DNA of 64,000 nucleotides from CAYWRZ01 sp964460845 (GCA_964460845.1 CAYWRZ010000011.1:24757-88756), one strand, 5' to 3'; counted from the first letter of the stretch, positions 26,328 to 35,844 are shown. Numbers and translations: made by a program. The notes: generated by a model not told the origin, from the letters alone.

Positions 26328-27773
26328 TCAAGCCCAATAAGGCAAATAGCTGGCATATTTTCTCGATTTGCTTTCAGGATCATCTTCTTTGATAAGTCCT
26401 GCCTGTAAGGATTCTCTAATAATCCGGGATGCAATGGAATAATTATGATCTTCTATTTTAAATCTTTCCCGCAAAGACTGATTAGTCATTTTCTCATTAG
26501 ATACATATTTCAAACAGGCGTGCTGATAACATGCCCTTATTTTTTCGTTTTTATCTAACTGATTAAGCGTCTTATATCCATACATAGTAACTTTTGTTCT
26601 ATTTTCTGCAACTACCACATTAACCGGCGGAAGTTGAAACAACTCATTATATGCAATAACCTTATCAAGTCCGCTACCCTTTTCCTCACAAAATCCCATT
26701 CTTCGCATCAAATCAGCCAACTTTTCATTACGGGATATATATCCGTCAATAAATCTTTCGGGAGTAACAAGTGGAATTCCTGGATTAGAAATTTCTATTC
26801 TGTCGATATAAATTTCAATCATGGGAAATCCCTTTTCTGATAAATCCTGATGAATTAATGCATTAGCCACCAATTCACGAATAGCTATTTCGGGATACAT
26901 TCTCGTATCTTTTCTGAGCGCCCTACCAATTTCTTCATTAGCCGGCAACTGGCTATTGATCCACTCTACCAATCCTTCAAAACCAATCGCATATCCTTTC
27001 ACACCTGTTTGTTCCCTTTCGGTTTCCACTTTATTTTTTCCTTTATATACAATCACTCTTATCGATTTCCGATCCAAACCCTCAAAATCTTTCAAGTGTT
27101 TGGCGAATAAGAAGGCTCCCAACTTAGTAATCGAATAGCCTTTATCCTGTATAATCATTCCCTCTTCTACGAATTTATCAATCACGCCTTTTTGATCAGA
27201 AGGATAAGGTATTTGCATTAAATCGAAATAAGTTTCGGTGCTTAAAAGTCTTATAATATCTGCCGCTGTCTGATTTTCTTTCGCAATTTCTTTTTCAAAA
27301 GGAATAGCTTCTTTCCTCCATATTTTGCGTTGTTTTTCCGGAAATTCATTTAACTTTCTTGTAATGCTGCCAATCCGAATATACGCCTGATGGAGAAATT
27401 CTATCGGTTGATTTTTTGCAGCAGGAATAATGTATATGGAAATACGACGATGCGTGTCGTACGAAAATTCATATACTGAAAAATCTATTTTAGGGTTTAA
27501 GCGTGTCGCCAGCCAATGTTCCAGGTTTTCGCTTCCCTTAGCATGTGTTTTCGCATTAAAAGAAGTTCCCTTAATCAGATGTGTACGATCCTCCACTCCG
27601 AATACAAGATATCCAGAAGGCTGATTATGAATACAGGCCGAATTGGAAAGTGCTGAAATACGCTCTCCTATTTCTTCAGGCGAATGAAAATTAAGTTTAA
27701 ACTCTATCCACTCATTTTCATGCGGTTGACTCACTAAATGCTCAACCAGCGCTCTAAGTTGCTGTAAATCCAT
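26328..27773 (-). CDS. AlbA_2-domain ATP-binding protein (Schlafen-AlbA/HATPase_c_4 type regulator)
   Basis: 481 residues. The N-terminal AlbA_2 domain (about 10-130) has NEWIEFKLNFHSPEEIGERI and SGYLVFGVEDRTHLIKGT. The C-terminal half carries the HATPase_c_4-type segment AIRELVANALIHQDLS and GIPLVTPERFIDGYISRNEK, then GFCEEKGSGLDKVI. It ends in a winged-helix-like region. Pipelines call this family 'RNA-binding domain-containing' or 'putative transcriptional regulator'; roles in phage defence or regulation have been suggested for relatives but nothing is shown here. The gene is much richer in A+T than its neighbours and stands alone, which suggests horizontal acquisition. Confidence 0.88.
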   Translation of the reverse strand: MDLQQLRALVEHLVSQPHENEWIEFKLNFHSPEEIGERISALSNSACIHNQPSGYLVFGVEDRTHLIKGTSFNAKTHAKGSENLEHWLATRLNPKIDFSVYEFSYDTHRRISIYIIPAAKNQPIEFLHQAYIRIGSITRKLNEFPEKQRKIWRKEAIPFEKEIAKENQTAADIIRLLSTETYFDLMQIPYPSDQKGVIDKFVEEGMIIQDKGYSITKLGAFLFAKHLKDFEGLDRKSIRVIVYKGKNKVETEREQTGVKGYAIGFEGLVEWINSQLPANEEIGRALRKDTRMYPEIAIRELVANALIHQDLSEKGFPMIEIYIDRIEISNPGIPLVTPERFIDGYISRNEKLADLMRRMGFCEEKGSGLDKVIAYNELFQLPPVNVVVAENRTKVTMYGYKTLNQLDKNEKIRACYQHACLKYVSNEKMTNQSLRERFKIEDHNYSIASRIIRESLQAGLIKEDDPESKSRKYASYLPYWA

Positions 27774-27975
27774 TTTCTATAAAATGCTTTAAATCCAATC
27801 TGTTACTTCCCCACTAATCAAATATAAATTTATTCACCACAATTTTATTGTACCCATTAAGTACAGATTTTTTTAACATCGCCCTGAATCTTGATAAAGT
27901 AGTCATAACTTAAAGCGAAATAAAAAATCTTCCCCGCTTAAAATATTTTACCTTGCCGTTCGTCTCCCTCTATAG

Positions 27976-28560
27976 ATGACCGGCGTAAAATATACTTCCG
28001 AAATCCTTCACGAAAGCGAGCAGAACAGCCGCATCGGGAAAGCCTTCAAGGATTACGGCAAAAAGTTGCTGGGCTTTATCCGTAAAAGGGTAAACAGCGA
28101 TGCCGAAGCCGAAGACATCCTGCAGGACGTATGGCTCAAATTTACTGCCGTAGTACACGAAGCGCCTATCGAAGAGACCAGCGCCTGGCTGTATCAGGTA
28201 GCCCGTAACCGCATTGTGGACCGCTACCGTAAAAAGTCGGAAACCCGGCTCGAAGAAGAAGCACCCGAAGAGGACGAAGAGCGCTTTTTACTCCATGAAA
28301 TCATGTCTGCCCCGGGCGATTCGCCCGAAAACGAGTACCTGCGCAGCCTTTTTTGGGAAGAATTGTTCAAAGCCCTCAACGAGCTTCCCGAAGCGCAACG
28401 ACAGGTTTTTACCTGGCACGAGCTGGAAGATCGCCCCTTCGAAGAAATCGCAGCGCAAACCGGCGAAAACCTCAACACGCTTATTTCGAGGAAACGCTAC
28501 GCCGTGATACACCTCCGCAAAAGATTGAAACAACTCTATTACGAAATCATTGATTACTGA
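27976..28560 (+). CDS. ECF-type RNA polymerase sigma factor
   Basis: 194 residues. Sigma region 2 spans about 20-90, with AEAEDILQDVWLKF and TSAWLYQVARNRIVDRYRKK. Region 4 spans about 130-185, with LPEAQRQVFTWHELEDRPFE and EIAAQTGENLNTLISRKRYA. The linker between them is long and very acidic (EEEAPEEDEE). It heads an operon with two small genes, the first of which encodes a membrane protein that may act as its partner. No classical FecR or zinc anti-sigma gene is adjacent. Confidence 0.93.
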   Translation: MTGVKYTSEILHESEQNSRIGKAFKDYGKKLLGFIRKRVNSDAEAEDILQDVWLKFTAVVHEAPIEETSAWLYQVARNRIVDRYRKKSETRLEEEAPEEDEERFLLHEIMSAPGDSPENEYLRSLFWEELFKALNELPEAQRQVFTWHELEDRPFEEIAAQTGENLNTLISRKRYAVIHLRKRLKQLYYEIIDY

Positions 28561-28564
28561 ACGT

Positions 28565-28909
28565 ATGAAAAGCAATTGTTCTCCTAAAATACCGCTTATC
28601 GTTTGCTGTGTGGTGGCGGGTATCTTTGCCTTTAGCGCTATCGTGATGTGGCTCTGGAACGCTATACTGCCCGAAGTAATCGAGGTCAGCCCCATCAGCT
28701 ACTGGCAGGCAATGGGAATACTGGTACTTAGCAAAATACTCTTTGGCGGATTCCGCGGGGGGCCACGCGGCGGAAAAAGACATTCGTGGAAAAAAGAGAT
28801 GCTCTACAAATGCCGGCACATGAGTCCCGAAGAAAAAGCCCGCTTTAAAGAGGCCATGCGCCAGCGTGTGTCGGGGCATTCTCAAGTCGATTCCGAAACA
28901 CAAAGCTGA
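28565..28909 (+). CDS. Small two-helix membrane protein, possible sigma-factor partner
   Basis: 114 residues from the ATG at 28565, 4 bp after the sigma stop. Two hydrophobic helices are at about 12-32 (LIVCCVVAGIFAFSAIVMWL) and 46-62 (SYWQAMGILVLSKILFG). A glycine-rich basic linker and the cytoplasmic-looking tail CRHMSPEEKARFKEAMRQR follow. I recognise no characterised family. The tight coupling to an ECF sigma gene suggests a membrane-bound regulator of that sigma factor; this is inference from position. Confidence 0.75.
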   Translation: MKSNCSPKIPLIVCCVVAGIFAFSAIVMWLWNAILPEVIEVSPISYWQAMGILVLSKILFGGFRGGPRGGKRHSWKKEMLYKCRHMSPEEKARFKEAMRQRVSGHSQVDSETQS

Positions 28910-28914
28910 AACGT

Positions 28915-29136
28915 ATGTACATCTTTGTATTCAAAACCGGAATAAGCGAACATTCGCACCTGCAACAGGTGGGTCCACAATTGAACGCACTACCCGGGCT
29001 TATCAAATGGACACTTGCATTCGACGACGACGACAAAATACTGCGCGTAGAAACACTCGACCATTCGTCTGAGACGATTAGCCGTACGCTGCACAAGGCA
29101 GGTTACCTTTGCGAAGAGCTGGCGGTGGTGTTTTAA
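28915..29136 (+). CDS. Small ferredoxin-like-fold protein of unknown function
   Basis: 73 residues, starting 5 bp after the membrane-protein gene. The predicted pattern beta-alpha-beta-beta-alpha-beta (MYIFVFKTGI; HLQQVGPQLNALPGLIKWTL; KILRVETLD; ISRTLHKAGYLCEEL) resembles heavy-metal-associated domains, but the metal-binding CxxC is absent. It is the third gene of the sigma operon. Its stop overlaps the stop of the convergent short gene by 4 bp. Confidence 0.7.
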   Translation: MYIFVFKTGISEHSHLQQVGPQLNALPGLIKWTLAFDDDDKILRVETLDHSSETISRTLHKAGYLCEELAVVF

Positions 29137-29402
29137 GGATGCCCTATAAAAGAGGTGGCTATCACCGGCCTTTTGCTGGTTACACCCACTATTCCTTTGT
29201 AAATGCCTTCTACACGCGCTTTTGTATGCGCAAAAGCTTCGATACCCGGAAAATCTTCGAGATTCACCGTTTTTCCAGCCATCCAGGCTGCGTTATACGA
29301 AGCTTTTTCTACCCGGATACTCCAGCTTTTGGTATGTTCTCCACCTATGCTCATCTGCGGAGGCGGCGAAATTTTCCCGATCAGCGATACTTTTTCACCC
29401 AT
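29133..29402 (-). CDS. Short hypothetical protein
   Basis: 89 residues starting at an ATG. The composition looks protein-like (GEHTKSWSIRVEKASYNAAW, VNLEDFPGIEAFAHTKARVE), with no signal or membrane segment. The 4-bp convergent stop overlap mirrors that of rsmE and supports a real gene. I do not recognise the family. Confidence 0.55.
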   Translation of the reverse strand: MGEKVSLIGKISPPPQMSIGGEHTKSWSIRVEKASYNAAWMAGKTVNLEDFPGIEAFAHTKARVEGIYKGIVGVTSKRPVIATSFIGHP

Positions 29403-29622
29403 AAAATTGAACGATTAAGCGCTACTATTTACTAAATAAGAGAGGGCCTATACGCCTTTTTCCTACACTATCTAACTACAAGATAAACACTTATAAACTC
29501 TGCTCCAAGAGCACGCTTCGAATATCTTCCTTTTCTTCCCTATCCTTTTTCGCAAAAACGCAAAATAGTACGTAAATTTAGTGGTTTGCTGCCACACATT
29601 CATTTGCTTTAAGCGCTGCCAA

Positions 29623-31119
29623 ATGAAAAAACTTCTCCTCTTCTCACTAGCTCTTTTTTCTTTTCAATTAATTACTGCACAGCCTTTTACACGCGACACT
29701 ACCTTTTCGGTAAACTACCCTTTTCATCGCGAGACTAACAGTATTTTAGGAATGCTGGAAGAACCCGACGGCTCTTTTCTGCTTTACGGACGTATCAATG
29801 ATATAGGACACATGCTCCCGCAGCGGCACGCGGTAAAATTTTTCGCCAACGGAGAATTGGATCAAAGTTTCGTGGTAGAACCCGTATTATTTGAGCCTGT
29901 CAAAAGCGCCTATAAAATGACGAGTTCTTCCCCCTATCACTACCTGTTTACCGAATCGCCGGGAGGTATCCGGAAAACCGATGCTTCGGGCAATGAAGTA
30001 AACCTTTCCTATTACTACAATCAGGGCGATACGGCAAATCCTGCCGGAGCAAATATTATACTCCTTAATCCCGCCATAGCACCCGGAGCCGCAGGAGAAT
30101 TATGGGCCGGTTGTCAGGGAAGCGGACAGCCCTGTATATGGCCTTCTATGAACAATGTACAGCGACGCTACTACCTTTTTAGGCTTAACCCCCAAAACTG
30201 GTACGACACCACTTTTACCCGCGATGTCGATAACGGGATTAATGCCATTGTACCCTACAACGACAGCCTGTGGCTGATTACCGGAAAATTCAGCACCTAC
30301 GACGGAATGTCGGCCGAAAGAATCATACGGATAGACAGAAACGGGAATGTGGATCCTTCTTTCCAAGGTATTTTTATGCCCTGGAACTGGGACGGCTCTA
30401 TCGTTCCGCTGCATATACAAGCCGACGGTAAAATTATTGTAAGCGGCTCGTTCCGGCTCATCGGTCATGGCGCTCAGGTATTCAGGCTTATCCGGCTTAT
30501 GCCCAACGGACAACTCGATCCGAGCTTTAACAATACCGGCTTTTCAGATCCGCTGGGCGATATCACCACCGTTTGTCCCACTTCAGACGGAGGATTTCTT
30601 TTCGGCGGAAGATTCGATGAATACCAAAGTTACGCGCGTGGCAACATCGTAAAAACCGACCAAAACGGCTTTATAGAGCCCACTTATTTCAACCATACAG
30701 GCTTCGACGATGCTCCGGCTCCTTCATTGGGAATTCTACCCTCGGTGTATGCGATCGTACGCGGAACAAACGATATGTATTATGCGATGGGCTGGTTTAA
30801 CAGCTACGACCAAAAAAGCGTTCAACCCGTAGTGCGATTTTACGGTCCTACTTCTTCGATAAGCGAATCGAAAGAAAGTCTTCAAAAACTACAGATTTAC
30901 CCCAATCCGGCGCAAACAGAAATCAAGCTCATCGTGAACGGCAGTCCTATCTCCGAAAAGTTTAGCTGGGCTATCCGCAACCTTGCCGGACAAACCATCC
31001 ATTCGGATTACGCCACAGACCACCGTATTACATTGCCCCCGCTAGCCGATGGGTGCTATATTATTTCGGTAAACTTCGAGTCTTTTTCCTATACTGGAAA
31101 GCTGATCATCAGACACTGA
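29623..31119 (+). CDS. Delta-60 repeat protein with T9SS type A sorting domain
   Basis: 498 residues from ATG 29623. A signal peptide ends near residue 19 (LITAQP). The body carries delta-60-type repeats, recognised by FANGELDQSFVV, RNGNVDPSFQGIF and PNGQLDPSFNNTGF, which likely form a beta-propeller. The C-terminal domain (from about 420; LQIYPNPAQTEIKLIVNG ... GKLIIRH) is the T9SS sorting signal. The protein is therefore exported by the Sec system and then secreted or anchored by type IX secretion. Ligand unknown. Confidence 0.88.
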   Translation: MKKLLLFSLALFSFQLITAQPFTRDTTFSVNYPFHRETNSILGMLEEPDGSFLLYGRINDIGHMLPQRHAVKFFANGELDQSFVVEPVLFEPVKSAYKMTSSSPYHYLFTESPGGIRKTDASGNEVNLSYYYNQGDTANPAGANIILLNPAIAPGAAGELWAGCQGSGQPCIWPSMNNVQRRYYLFRLNPQNWYDTTFTRDVDNGINAIVPYNDSLWLITGKFSTYDGMSAERIIRIDRNGNVDPSFQGIFMPWNWDGSIVPLHIQADGKIIVSGSFRLIGHGAQVFRLIRLMPNGQLDPSFNNTGFSDPLGDITTVCPTSDGGFLFGGRFDEYQSYARGNIVKTDQNGFIEPTYFNHTGFDDAPAPSLGILPSVYAIVRGTNDMYYAMGWFNSYDQKSVQPVVRFYGPTSSISESKESLQKLQIYPNPAQTEIKLIVNGSPISEKFSWAIRNLAGQTIHSDYATDHRITLPPLADGCYIISVNFESFSYTGKLIIRH

Positions 31120-31129
31120 GAAACAAGCC

Positions 31130-32608
31130 TTACGGCCTGTATTCTGCCAACGCAACCATTAGCTTTTCGAGCTTTTTTTCCATTTCACGCCCCGTGCAAT
31201 TGAAATTATTAGACAGCATGGCGAAGGCGATTTTCTGTCCAGAAGCGCCGGTTACATAGCCTGCATAACTTTTGACCCGGGTCATGGTGCCGCTCTTAGC
31301 CATCAGGTTACCCTGCGCTTTTGTGCCTTTACACAAATGACTTAGCGTACCCGTTTTACCCGCTATGGGCAGTGATTTCTCAAACGTCGAAAAATGTTTG
31401 CTGCCCTGCATATACTGCAGCAAGGCCACTAAGTGCGAAGCCGAAAGCGCATTAAAACGCGAGAGTCCGCTGCCATCGGAGCCGTAAAATCCGGCCGGTT
31501 CCAGCTTCTTACTTTTCCACCAGTCTAAGATCGCTGCCGAGCCCGAACCCGCACTTCCTTCCTTGTAACGAAGTACGCCCAATTGATTGATAAGATGCTC
31601 GGCAAAAAGGTTCACGCTGCGCAGGTTGGTCCAATACACCACCGTGCTGAGCGCTGCCGAATAATGCGTATAAAAATCGGTACGGGGCGGCACCGGATAA
31701 TAATTTTCGGCCGCCAGCTTACGCAGCGTGGAAGCTTCTCCTGCAATGAGAATACCGCGTTCGCGCAAGCTATGCTGTAATTCGTACGCCACAAGATAGG
31801 CCGGATCAGGTATCGATCCTTTTACCTCGAAAGCTTCCTGTCCTTTGGGCAGCATACCTTTTACTATACGCGTGTTCGAATAGGGTGCACCGAGAATGTA
31901 GGAGTTATCAGAATGCGTATTTCCGGCCACTACATTTGTGTAAAATTCGAGCCCGGGTACATAGGGGTTAACGCATACCAACTGCGCTGAATCGCCCGCT
32001 TTGGCTCCCGTTCGAAAAGTAAGTGTGTAGATATTGTCGTAAATGGATAATCCGCCCGGAGCAGTGCCATACCCGTTACCGATATCGCCCCAGGCCCAGG
32101 TACCCGGCACCGTCTCTTCGGTATAAATAGCGGCATCGCCAATTACTCTTCCCCTCACCTCACGAATACCGGCTTTTTCGACTGCTTCGGACCATTTGCT
32201 CAAAAAATCGGCATTTTCGGGATAATACCTCGATCCCAGTGTAGGATCGCCCCCGCCGCGAATGATCAGATCGCCGTGCAGCACCCCTGCTGTATCGATA
32301 TGACCGGTATATTGTAACACCGTTTCAAAACGGAACGAAGAACCCAGCACATCGATTGCAACCGCAGTGGTAACCAGTTTCATCACCGAAGCCGGAACCA
32401 AGCTCATCGCAGGCTGGTATTCGGCAATCACTTTCCCGCTTCCGAGATCGAGCGCCTGAAAGCTAAATGCCACATTTTTGAGTTCAGGATCAAGCAGCAG
32501 CTTTTGCAAAGCCACAGTGACAGAATTGCGAAGTGAATCGGCAGGTTGCGCCGCCACATGGGGTACAAGAAAGAGAAACAATAGTCCGGAAAGCAAATTC
32601 TTACGCAT
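31130..32608 (-). CDS. dacB: D-alanyl-D-alanine carboxypeptidase/endopeptidase (PBP4 family)
   Basis: 492 residues from the ATG at 32608. ATGs at 32611 and 32617 are also in frame, but a -7-like element overlaps the 32617 start. The protein trims or cleaves cross-linked peptidoglycan in the periplasm. The signal peptide ends near residue 20 (PHVAAQ). Catalytic motifs: S74-x-x-K77 in VPASVMKLV, an SxN motif in LRSVNLFAEHL, and GKTGTL near the C-terminus. The PBP4-specific insertion domain lies between the first two motifs. Confidence 0.93.
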   Translation of the reverse strand: MRKNLLSGLLFLFLVPHVAAQPADSLRNSVTVALQKLLLDPELKNVAFSFQALDLGSGKVIAEYQPAMSLVPASVMKLVTTAVAIDVLGSSFRFETVLQYTGHIDTAGVLHGDLIIRGGGDPTLGSRYYPENADFLSKWSEAVEKAGIREVRGRVIGDAAIYTEETVPGTWAWGDIGNGYGTAPGGLSIYDNIYTLTFRTGAKAGDSAQLVCVNPYVPGLEFYTNVVAGNTHSDNSYILGAPYSNTRIVKGMLPKGQEAFEVKGSIPDPAYLVAYELQHSLRERGILIAGEASTLRKLAAENYYPVPPRTDFYTHYSAALSTVVYWTNLRSVNLFAEHLINQLGVLRYKEGSAGSGSAAILDWWKSKKLEPAGFYGSDGSGLSRFNALSASHLVALLQYMQGSKHFSTFEKSLPIAGKTGTLSHLCKGTKAQGNLMAKSGTMTRVKSYAGYVTGASGQKIAFAMLSNNFNCTGREMEKKLEKLMVALAEYRP

Positions 32609-32616
32609 CATTCTCA

Positions 32617-32624
32617 TAAAGATA
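32617..32624 (-). promoter_or_regulatory. -7-like element that decides the dacB start
   Basis: It reads TATCTTTA on the minus strand. It overlaps the first of three in-frame ATGs, so transcription would begin at or just after it and favour the ATG at 32608 or 32611. Confidence 0.35.
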
Positions 32625-32691
32625 ACAAGCTTTTCATTTTGAAATACAAGAACGATGCCTACTTTAGCGAAACTAAAGCACAGCGTGCATT

Positions 32692-34563
32692 ATGTGTGGC
32701 ATTACAGGCATATTCAGACTTCGGGGAACACAGGAACTTCCGCATGGAGCGGCTTCATTGTCGCTTTCCAGGTTGCGTCGCAGAGGGCCTGATCATGCGG
32801 CGTTGTGGGAGTCGCCCGAACTGCTGCTCGGCCACACCAGACTCAGTATTATCGATACCTCCGATGCAGCGCACCAACCTTTTTCCGATCCCTCGGGCCG
32901 CTATCGGCTCTCGTTCAACGGCGAGCTGTTCAATTACAAAACGCTTCGCAGCACACTTGAAAAAGAAGGCGTCTCCTTTCGCAGCGACTCTGATACCGAA
33001 GTATTGCTGCACCTGCTAATCCGCGAGGGGGAAGCTGCTTTGCAGCAAGTGAACGGATTTTTTGCCTTTGCATTTTACGATACACAAGCCCAAAAATTAG
33101 TGCTGGCTCGCGATCGGTATGGCGAAAAACCCTTGCTGTATGCCGCCGGAGAAGATCAGCTCTGTTTTGCTTCGGAAATGGAAGCCCTGCTGGCCTATCC
33201 AATCCGGAAAGAGCTCAATCCCGAAGCCCTGCAGGCTTATCTTACCCTTTCTTACATTCCCGCACCACTCACCATTTTTAGCACGGTACACAAGCTTGAA
33301 CCCGGTACCCTGCTCAGGGTCGAAAACGGAAAAGTGGAAACCACACGTTATTACGCTCCGAAAATCACGCCCTGGACGGGCACGCGGGAAGAAGCCCAAC
33401 GTGCGCTTTTCGACACGCTCGACGAAGCGGTAAAGCTACGTCTGGTGTCGGACGTACCCCTCGGCGCTTTCCTGAGCGGAGGCATCGACTCGACCCTGGT
33501 ATGCGGACTTTCGCGTCGCCATCATTCCGACCTTCGTACCTTTTCAATAGGCTTTCCCGATCATCCTTTTTTCGATGAAACGGCATTTGCCACTGCCGCC
33601 GCACGCTACCTGAACACCCGCCACGAGGTGATACCCGTTACGCATCAGGATATGCAAAGCGCGCTCGATAAAGTGCTCGATTGCATCGACGAGCCTTTCG
33701 CCGATTCTTCGGCACTGGTAGTTTGGCTGCTGTCAAAACGGGTAAAGAAAAATATTACCGTAGCCTTGTCGGGCGACGGCGCCGACGAGTTTTTCGGTGG
33801 ATACAACAAACACCGCGCGGTGGTAAAAGCCCTGGAACCTTCCTGGAGCAATAAAGCGCTCAAAATGATGAGTCCCCTGCTCCATGCCTTGCCGGGCTCA
33901 AGAAGCGGAAAAATCGGGAACACCCTGCGCCAGGCCAAACGCTATGCACGTGGATTGAATCAGGAACCGGCACAACGCTACTGGGAATGGGCCTCTTTTA
34001 CACCCGAAGCACAAGCCGCTGCACTGCTCGAAAATCCTGCCGATCCGCGAAAATGGCTTAGCTTGCGGAATACGCTTACCGAAACCGCACGTAATTATCC
34101 CGGGCTGGAAGGCGTATTGCGCAACGATATACAGTTAGTGCTCCCCAACGATATGCTTTATAAGGTCGATAAAATGAGCATGGCGCACGGACTGGAAGTA
34201 CGCTCTCCTTTTCTGGATCATCGGGTAGCCGAACTGGCCTTAGCTATACCTGCAGAATGGAAAACCGATACCCGTACCGGTAAAAAAATACTGCGCGAAA
34301 CCTTTGCGGAATTTTTCCCGCCCGAAGTAGGCACTCGTGGCAAGCACGGTTTTGAAGTTCCCTTAAAAGAATGGTTCAGCGGTCCGCTGAAATCACGCAT
34401 CCTTCACGAATGGCTCGAAGACTCCAGCATACGCCGACAGGGCGTATTTGACGTCGAGACGATAAAAACATTCAAGCAGCAACTGATAGCGGGTCGATTT
34501 AACGAAGCTACCTGCTGGGCGCTGATTGTGTTCCAGCACTGGTGGAAAAAATACATGAGCTGA
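32692..34563 (+). CDS. asnB: Glutamine-hydrolysing asparagine synthase-like amidotransferase
   Basis: 623 residues. The N-terminal Ntn glutaminase domain has the nucleophile Cys2 in MCGITGIF, plus RRRGPD and SFNGELFNYKTLR. The C-terminal synthase domain has the PP-loop FLSGGIDSTLVCGLSRRH, the segment SGDGADEFFGGYNKHR and VDKMSMAHGLEVRSPFLDHR. The reaction is ATP-dependent transfer of ammonia from glutamine to an acceptor carboxylate. The gene directly precedes a glycosyltransferase and the polysaccharide export genes. Homologues in such clusters may amidate sugar carboxyl groups, so the acceptor may not be aspartate. Confidence 0.9.
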   Translation: MCGITGIFRLRGTQELPHGAASLSLSRLRRRGPDHAALWESPELLLGHTRLSIIDTSDAAHQPFSDPSGRYRLSFNGELFNYKTLRSTLEKEGVSFRSDSDTEVLLHLLIREGEAALQQVNGFFAFAFYDTQAQKLVLARDRYGEKPLLYAAGEDQLCFASEMEALLAYPIRKELNPEALQAYLTLSYIPAPLTIFSTVHKLEPGTLLRVENGKVETTRYYAPKITPWTGTREEAQRALFDTLDEAVKLRLVSDVPLGAFLSGGIDSTLVCGLSRRHHSDLRTFSIGFPDHPFFDETAFATAAARYLNTRHEVIPVTHQDMQSALDKVLDCIDEPFADSSALVVWLLSKRVKKNITVALSGDGADEFFGGYNKHRAVVKALEPSWSNKALKMMSPLLHALPGSRSGKIGNTLRQAKRYARGLNQEPAQRYWEWASFTPEAQAAALLENPADPRKWLSLRNTLTETARNYPGLEGVLRNDIQLVLPNDMLYKVDKMSMAHGLEVRSPFLDHRVAELALAIPAEWKTDTRTGKKILRETFAEFFPPEVGTRGKHGFEVPLKEWFSGPLKSRILHEWLEDSSIRRQGVFDVETIKTFKQQLIAGRFNEATCWALIVFQHWWKKYMS

Positions 34564-34564
34564 T

Positions 34565-35755
34565 ATGCCCCGGATACTTCGAATCATCAACCGTTTTAAC
34601 TTAGGCGGCCCTACCTACAATGCCGCTTACCTTACCCGTTACCTGAACTCCGATTTCGAAACCCTGCTGGTAGGTGGTACTGCCACCGCTTCGGAAGCAC
34701 CTTCCACCTTTATAGCCGAAGAGCTAGGCTTAGAGCCGCGCGTACTGAACAGGATGAGCCGAAGCATAAGCCTGCTCAACGATTACAGCACCTACCGCGA
34801 GCTGCGGCAGCTTATCCGCGAATACCGCCCCGATATTGTACATACACACGCCTCTAAAGCCGGTGCATTAGGACGCTTAGCCGCTATACGGGAAAAAGTA
34901 CCGGTTATCGTACATACCTTTCACGGCAATGTGTTCAAAGGATATTTCGGCCCTGTAAAAACAGGTGTGTACAAAAAATTAGAGCGTTACCTGGCCCGAA
35001 AATCGAGCGCCATCATCGCCATCAGCGACTTGCAAAAAGAAGAGCTTACCCGCGAGCATCGCATTGCCCCCGAAGAAAAAGTACAGGTAATCCCGCTGGG
35101 ATTCGACCTTAGCCGTTTCCACGAAAACCAGGCGGAGAAGCGGCTGACTTTCCGCAGCCGGTACGGAATTGACGAAAACACCATAGCCGTAGGGATTGTT
35201 GGCCGACTGGTTCCTATCAAAAACCACCGTTTGTTTATCGAAGCCATGCAGCAGGTTTGGGCGAAATCGCCGGTAAACGTGCGTGCTTTTATCGTAGGCG
35301 ACGGCGAATCACGTGCGGCGCTCGAAGCGTTTTGCCGGGAAAGGAGTATCGTATTCGGCACCCCTGAGCATCCGGTAGCACAAGCTCCGCTTACCTTTAC
35401 TTCCTGGATAAAAGAAGCCGATATGGTCAATGCCGGCATCGATATTGCCGCGCTAAGCTCCGACAATGAAGGTACCCCGGTAAGCCTTATCGAAGCACAG
35501 GCCGCAGGATGCCCGGTAGTAAGCACCAGGGTAGGCGGCATAGCCAATATCGTGCTTCCCGAAGAGACCGCGCTGCTATCGGCGCCCGGCGAGGCCAACG
35601 ACTTTGCCCAACACATCTTGCAGTTAGCGACCGACCCGGCGCAGCGGGCCGCCATGCGCATAAAGGGCTGGCCATTTGTGAAAGAGCGTTTTCACTATAC
35701 ACGGCTGGTCAGCGACATGGAACGGCTCTACCGTTCGCTACTCGACAAGGCATAA
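34565..35755 (+). CDS. GT4-family glycosyltransferase
   Basis: 396 residues with the GT-B fold. The N-terminal acceptor domain has INRFNLGGPTYNAAYLTRYL and DIVHTHASKAGALGRLAA. The C-terminal donor domain has VGIVGRLVPIKNHRLFIEAM, and DIAALSSDNEGTPVSLIEAQ with the conserved Glu, then AAGCPVVSTRVGGI. It has no membrane segment and likely acts at the inner face of the membrane, adding a sugar to a lipid-linked repeat unit. It starts 1 bp after the asnB-like stop. Confidence 0.92.
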   Translation: MPRILRIINRFNLGGPTYNAAYLTRYLNSDFETLLVGGTATASEAPSTFIAEELGLEPRVLNRMSRSISLLNDYSTYRELRQLIREYRPDIVHTHASKAGALGRLAAIREKVPVIVHTFHGNVFKGYFGPVKTGVYKKLERYLARKSSAIIAISDLQKEELTREHRIAPEEKVQVIPLGFDLSRFHENQAEKRLTFRSRYGIDENTIAVGIVGRLVPIKNHRLFIEAMQQVWAKSPVNVRAFIVGDGESRAALEAFCRERSIVFGTPEHPVAQAPLTFTSWIKEADMVNAGIDIAALSSDNEGTPVSLIEAQAAGCPVVSTRVGGIANIVLPEETALLSAPGEANDFAQHILQLATDPAQRAAMRIKGWPFVKERFHYTRLVSDMERLYRSLLDKA

Positions 35756-35844
35756 TCAGACCGAAAGCAAATACGATTAACCGCTTTATTTTGGAATTTG
35801 GCCTAAGATTATGCGGTACTCGTCGTGAGAAACCCCAATTTGGT

